Shown here piece by piece: positions 7,369 through 9,097 of a DNA stretch of 9,097 bases (position 1 is the first letter of the stretch; each line of letters starts with the position of its first letter). The DNA is taken from the NCBI GenBank assembly GCA_021850555.1, contig JAJZLX010000330.1:1-9097 (forward strand), written 5' to 3'. Both the position numbers and the translations under genes were made by a program. The stretch comes from Pseudomonadota bacterium. Lineage in GTDB: Bacteria; Pseudomonadota; Gammaproteobacteria; Steroidobacterales; Steroidobacteraceae. The notes beneath the pieces were generated by a model that saw nothing but the letters and a program-made list of their open reading frames with translations, did no database searches and was not told where the DNA came from.

Positions 7369-8559
7369 ATGCGATTGAAGGACATCCAGACCTTCGTGGT
7401 CGGCAATCCGCCGCCGCACTTCGGCGGGCGCTATTTCGTGTTCTGCAAGCTGGTGTGCGCCGACGGCGTGCATGGAGTGGGGGAGGCGTACGGCGTTCCC
7501 TTCCACCCGGACATCGTGGCCGACATGCTGCAGGATGTCTTCAGTCGCTATCTCGAGGGGGAGGATCCCCACGACATCGAGCGCATCTGGCGCCGTGTCT
7601 ACTCATCGGGCTACTCCCAGCGTCCGGACGTGACGCTCATGGGGGTGCTCAGCGCCCTGGAGATGGCCTGTTGGGATATCGTCGGCAAGGCGGCCGGGCA
7701 GCCGGTGTACAAGCTGCTCGGCGGCCGGGTGCACGAGCGGCTGCGCGCCTACACGTATCTTTATCCGAAGCCCGGTGATCGCACCGATGTGTACATGGAT
7801 GCGGATCTCGCGGCCGAACGGGCTTGCGAGTACGTCGCCCAGGGCTTCACGGCGCTCAAGTTCGATCCGTTCGGGCCGTACTCGGCCTTCGACGGGCGCC
7901 AGCCCTCGCTCGAGGCGCTCGATCGCTGCGAGCGCTTTCTCAGGCAACTGCGCGAAGCGGTCGGCTCGCGCGCCGATCTGCTGCTCGGCACGCACGGACA
8001 GATGACGGCGGCCGGCGCGCGGCGTCTGGCGCGGCGTATCGAGCCGTACGAGCCGCTGTGGTTCGAGGAGCCGGTGCCGCCGGATGCGCCCGGGGAGATG
8101 GCGAAGGTCGCGCGCGCGAGCCGGGTGCCGATCGCCGCCGGCGAGCGGCTCGCCACCAAGTACGAGTTCGCGCGGCTGCTCGAGGCCGGTGCCGCGGCCA
8201 TCCTGCAACCGAACCTCGGGCGCGTCGGCGGAATTCTCGAGGGGAAGAAGATCGCCGCGCTCGCCGAGTCCCGCCATGCCCAGATCGCCCCGCACCTGTA
8301 CTGCGGGCCGGTGGTGGGAGCGGCGAACATCCAGCTGGCCGCGTGCTGTGCGAATTTCCTCATTCTCGAGGGCATTGAGCGCTGGCAGGGATTCCATGCA
8401 GAGATCCTGCGCCGGCCGATCCGCTGGGAGGAGGGCTACGTCATCCCGCCGAGCGAGCCGGGACTCGGCGTCGAGCTGAATGAGTCCGTGGCGCTCGCCC
8501 ATCCCTACAACGGCCGTGAGCTGCATCTGGAGATGGCCGATCGGCCGATCCTGCCCTAG
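7369..8559 (+). CDS. Enolase-superfamily dehydratase-like protein (mandelate racemase/muconate lactonizing enzyme family)
   Basis: This is a 396-residue protein. The ATG at 7369 has GGAG 7 nt upstream; a TTG at 7351 overlapping the previous stop is a poorer choice. The capping domain opens with TFVVGNPPPHFGGRYFVF and the barrel follows. Landmarks are K164-F-D166 in the KxK region, G207-T-H209 where galactonate-dehydratase-type enzymes have DxH, E233 in FEEP, E259 in AAGER, N282 in LQPN and H309 in PHLY. Spacings match mandelate racemase exactly (207 to 259 equals 195 to 247; 282 to 309 equals 270 to 297). The first metal-ligand Asp is therefore Gly, and the dyad Asp is Asn. The protein is most like acid-sugar dehydratases of the gluconate/galactonate/mannonate kind, but I cannot name a substrate, and altered or lost chemistry is possible. 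It lies 14 bp after the flavoenzyme and is the last gene of the operon. Confidence 0.88.
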   Translation: MRLKDIQTFVVGNPPPHFGGRYFVFCKLVCADGVHGVGEAYGVPFHPDIVADMLQDVFSRYLEGEDPHDIERIWRRVYSSGYSQRPDVTLMGVLSALEMACWDIVGKAAGQPVYKLLGGRVHERLRAYTYLYPKPGDRTDVYMDADLAAERACEYVAQGFTALKFDPFGPYSAFDGRQPSLEALDRCERFLRQLREAVGSRADLLLGTHGQMTAAGARRLARRIEPYEPLWFEEPVPPDAPGEMAKVARASRVPIAAGERLATKYEFARLLEAGAAAILQPNLGRVGGILEGKKIAALAESRHAQIAPHLYCGPVVGAANIQLAACCANFLILEGIERWQGFHAEILRRPIRWEEGYVIPPSEPGLGVELNESVALAHPYNGRELHLEMADRPILP

Positions 8560-8567
8560 GGCCGGGT

Positions 8568-8605
8568 GCGCCGAGGAGGCGCTCGTGCCTGCCGCGCGTG
8601 GCGGG
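8568..8605 (+). terminator. Weak candidate terminator hairpins after the dehydratase-like gene
   Basis: Two short stems lie just after the stop codon. One is GCGCC-gagga-GGCGC (8568-8582). The other is CCTGCC-gcgcgt-GGCGGG (8588-8605, one T-G wobble), followed by ATTGT rather than a clear T-run. The position fits the end of the operon, but the missing T-tract means intrinsic termination is only possible, and Rho-dependent ending is equally likely. Confidence 0.25.
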
Positions 8606-8739
8606 ATTGTCGCCTCGATGCCATCATCGGTCGGGAGAATTCAACCCGTCCGGCACCCCGCCCGGTAGGATCGCCTGGCGTGCGCGCCTGCCTTCGGACG
8701 TGGGCGCTACCCCGACTCGAAAAGGATGGCGGCAACCCC
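8606..8739 (+). promoter_or_regulatory. Leader/promoter region of malate synthase
   Basis: This spacer of about 130 bp contains no credible gene. It should hold the promoter of the downstream gene, but no convincing -35/-10 pair is visible (TTCAAC at 8640 and TAGGAT at 8666 are weak and 20 bp apart). A hairpin at 8684-8707 has a 6-bp outer stem, GCGCCT with GGGCGC (one T-G wobble), and a CTTCGG loop of the stable cUUCGg type. An AAAGGA lies at 8721-8726, somewhat distant from the ATG. Confidence 0.35.
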
Positions 8740-9097
8740 ATGAACCCATTCGATCTGCCTGAGGGCGTGCGCATCGAGGCGCCGCTCGAGCCGCGCTTCG
8801 AGGAGATCCTCAGCCCCGAGGCGCTCGCGTTTCTCGCCGGGCTGCATCGGCGCTTCGAGCCGCACCGGCGTACGCTGCTCGCGGCCCGTGCGCAGCGCCA
8901 GCAGCGCATCGATGCCGGTGAGATGCCGGAGTTCCTGCCCGGCACGCGCGCCATCCGCGAGGGCGAGTGGCGCATCGCGCCCCTGCCGCCGGCGCTCGAG
9001 CGGCGGCGTGTGGAGATCACCGGCCCCGTCGAGCGCAAGATGATGATCAACGCGCTGAACTCGGGCGCCGATTCCTACATGGCCGACTTCGAGGACT
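8740..9097 (+). CDS. aceB: Malate synthase A, N-terminal part (3' end outside window)
   Basis: The first 119 codons are visible; the full enzyme is usually about 530-540 residues. Malate synthase condenses glyoxylate and acetyl-CoA to malate in the glyoxylate shunt, in the cytoplasm. The N-terminal pattern is typical of the AceB (A-type) branch: a helical start with [20 protein letters not shown], then [20 protein letters not shown]. Next is [19 protein letters not shown], leading into YMADFED, the conserved entry to the catalytic barrel. The ATG at 8740 is chosen by family alignment from memory. The ribosome site AAAGGA ends 13 nt upstream, which is long and hints at either leader folding or weak initiation. 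Isocitrate lyase often follows this gene, but that lies beyond the window. The 180-bp gap to the previous gene suggests an independent transcription unit, although glyoxylate from upstream catabolism would be a natural substrate. Confidence 0.93.
   Translation, partial: MNPFDLPEGVRIEAPLEPRFEEILSPEALAFLAGLHRRFEPHRRTLLAARAQRQQRIDAGEMPEFLPGTRAIREGEWRIAPLPPALERRRVEITGPVERKMMINALNSGADSYMADFED

Noticed and set aside
8726..8743. Five-codon leader ORF (MAATP) whose stop overlaps the malate synthase start
   Set aside because: Its ATG has no spaced ribosome site (the AGGA runs straight into it), and so short a frame is expected by chance.
8556..9050. A 164-codon open frame antisense to the malate synthase start and leader
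   Set aside because: It has an Arg/Ser-rich composition typical of shadow frames, and malate synthase sequence is clear on the other strand.

Overview
The window is a GC-rich, densely packed bacterial segment of 9.1 kb. It looks like Pseudomonadota, more likely Gammaproteobacteria than Alpha. This rests on the high GC content, E. coli-like Shine-Dalgarno sites, tight operon packing, and protein families (PuuC-like aldehyde dehydrogenase, GcvA-like LysR, malate synthase A) that resemble proteobacterial relatives. No RNA genes, mobile elements, CRISPR arrays or long repeats are visible.

Layout from left to right. (1) The 3' part of a GcvT-fold, folate-dependent aminomethyltransferase/demethylase gene on the + strand enters from the left edge. 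(2) It converges, with 3 bp between stop codons, on a minus-strand pair: a PuuC-like aldehyde dehydrogenase followed by a mandelate racemase-type enolase-superfamily enzyme, joined by an ATGA overlap. (3) A 149-bp divergent regulatory region follows; it contains a perfect 8-bp-stem hairpin next to the ribosome binding site of the next gene. (4) A plus-strand operon holds a LysR-type regulator, a two-part flavin/folate oxidoreductase of the dimethylglycine/sarcosine dehydrogenase type (TGATG overlap), and a second enolase-superfamily dehydratase-like gene 14 bp further on. (5) A 180-bp spacer with weak hairpins separates this from the 5' end of malate synthase A, which runs off the right edge.

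The middle five genes look like one regulated catabolic module. The flavoenzyme is expected to oxidise an N-methyl or secondary amine substrate and pass the one-carbon unit to tetrahydrofolate. The aldehyde dehydrogenase would oxidise an aldehyde product. The two enolase-superfamily enzymes would racemise, epimerise or dehydrate a carboxylate substrate by alpha-proton abstraction. The LysR protein would sense a pathway compound. The left-edge GcvT protein could be a second one-carbon-accepting demethylase for the same substrate. Hydroxyproline-betaine catabolism is a known precedent for enolase-superfamily enzymes working beside N-demethylases, but the substrate here cannot be read from sequence.

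The most unusual molecular detail is in the second enolase-superfamily protein. At exactly conserved spacing, the first metal-ligand Asp is replaced by Gly and the Asp of the His-Asp dyad by Asn, while the other landmarks remain.
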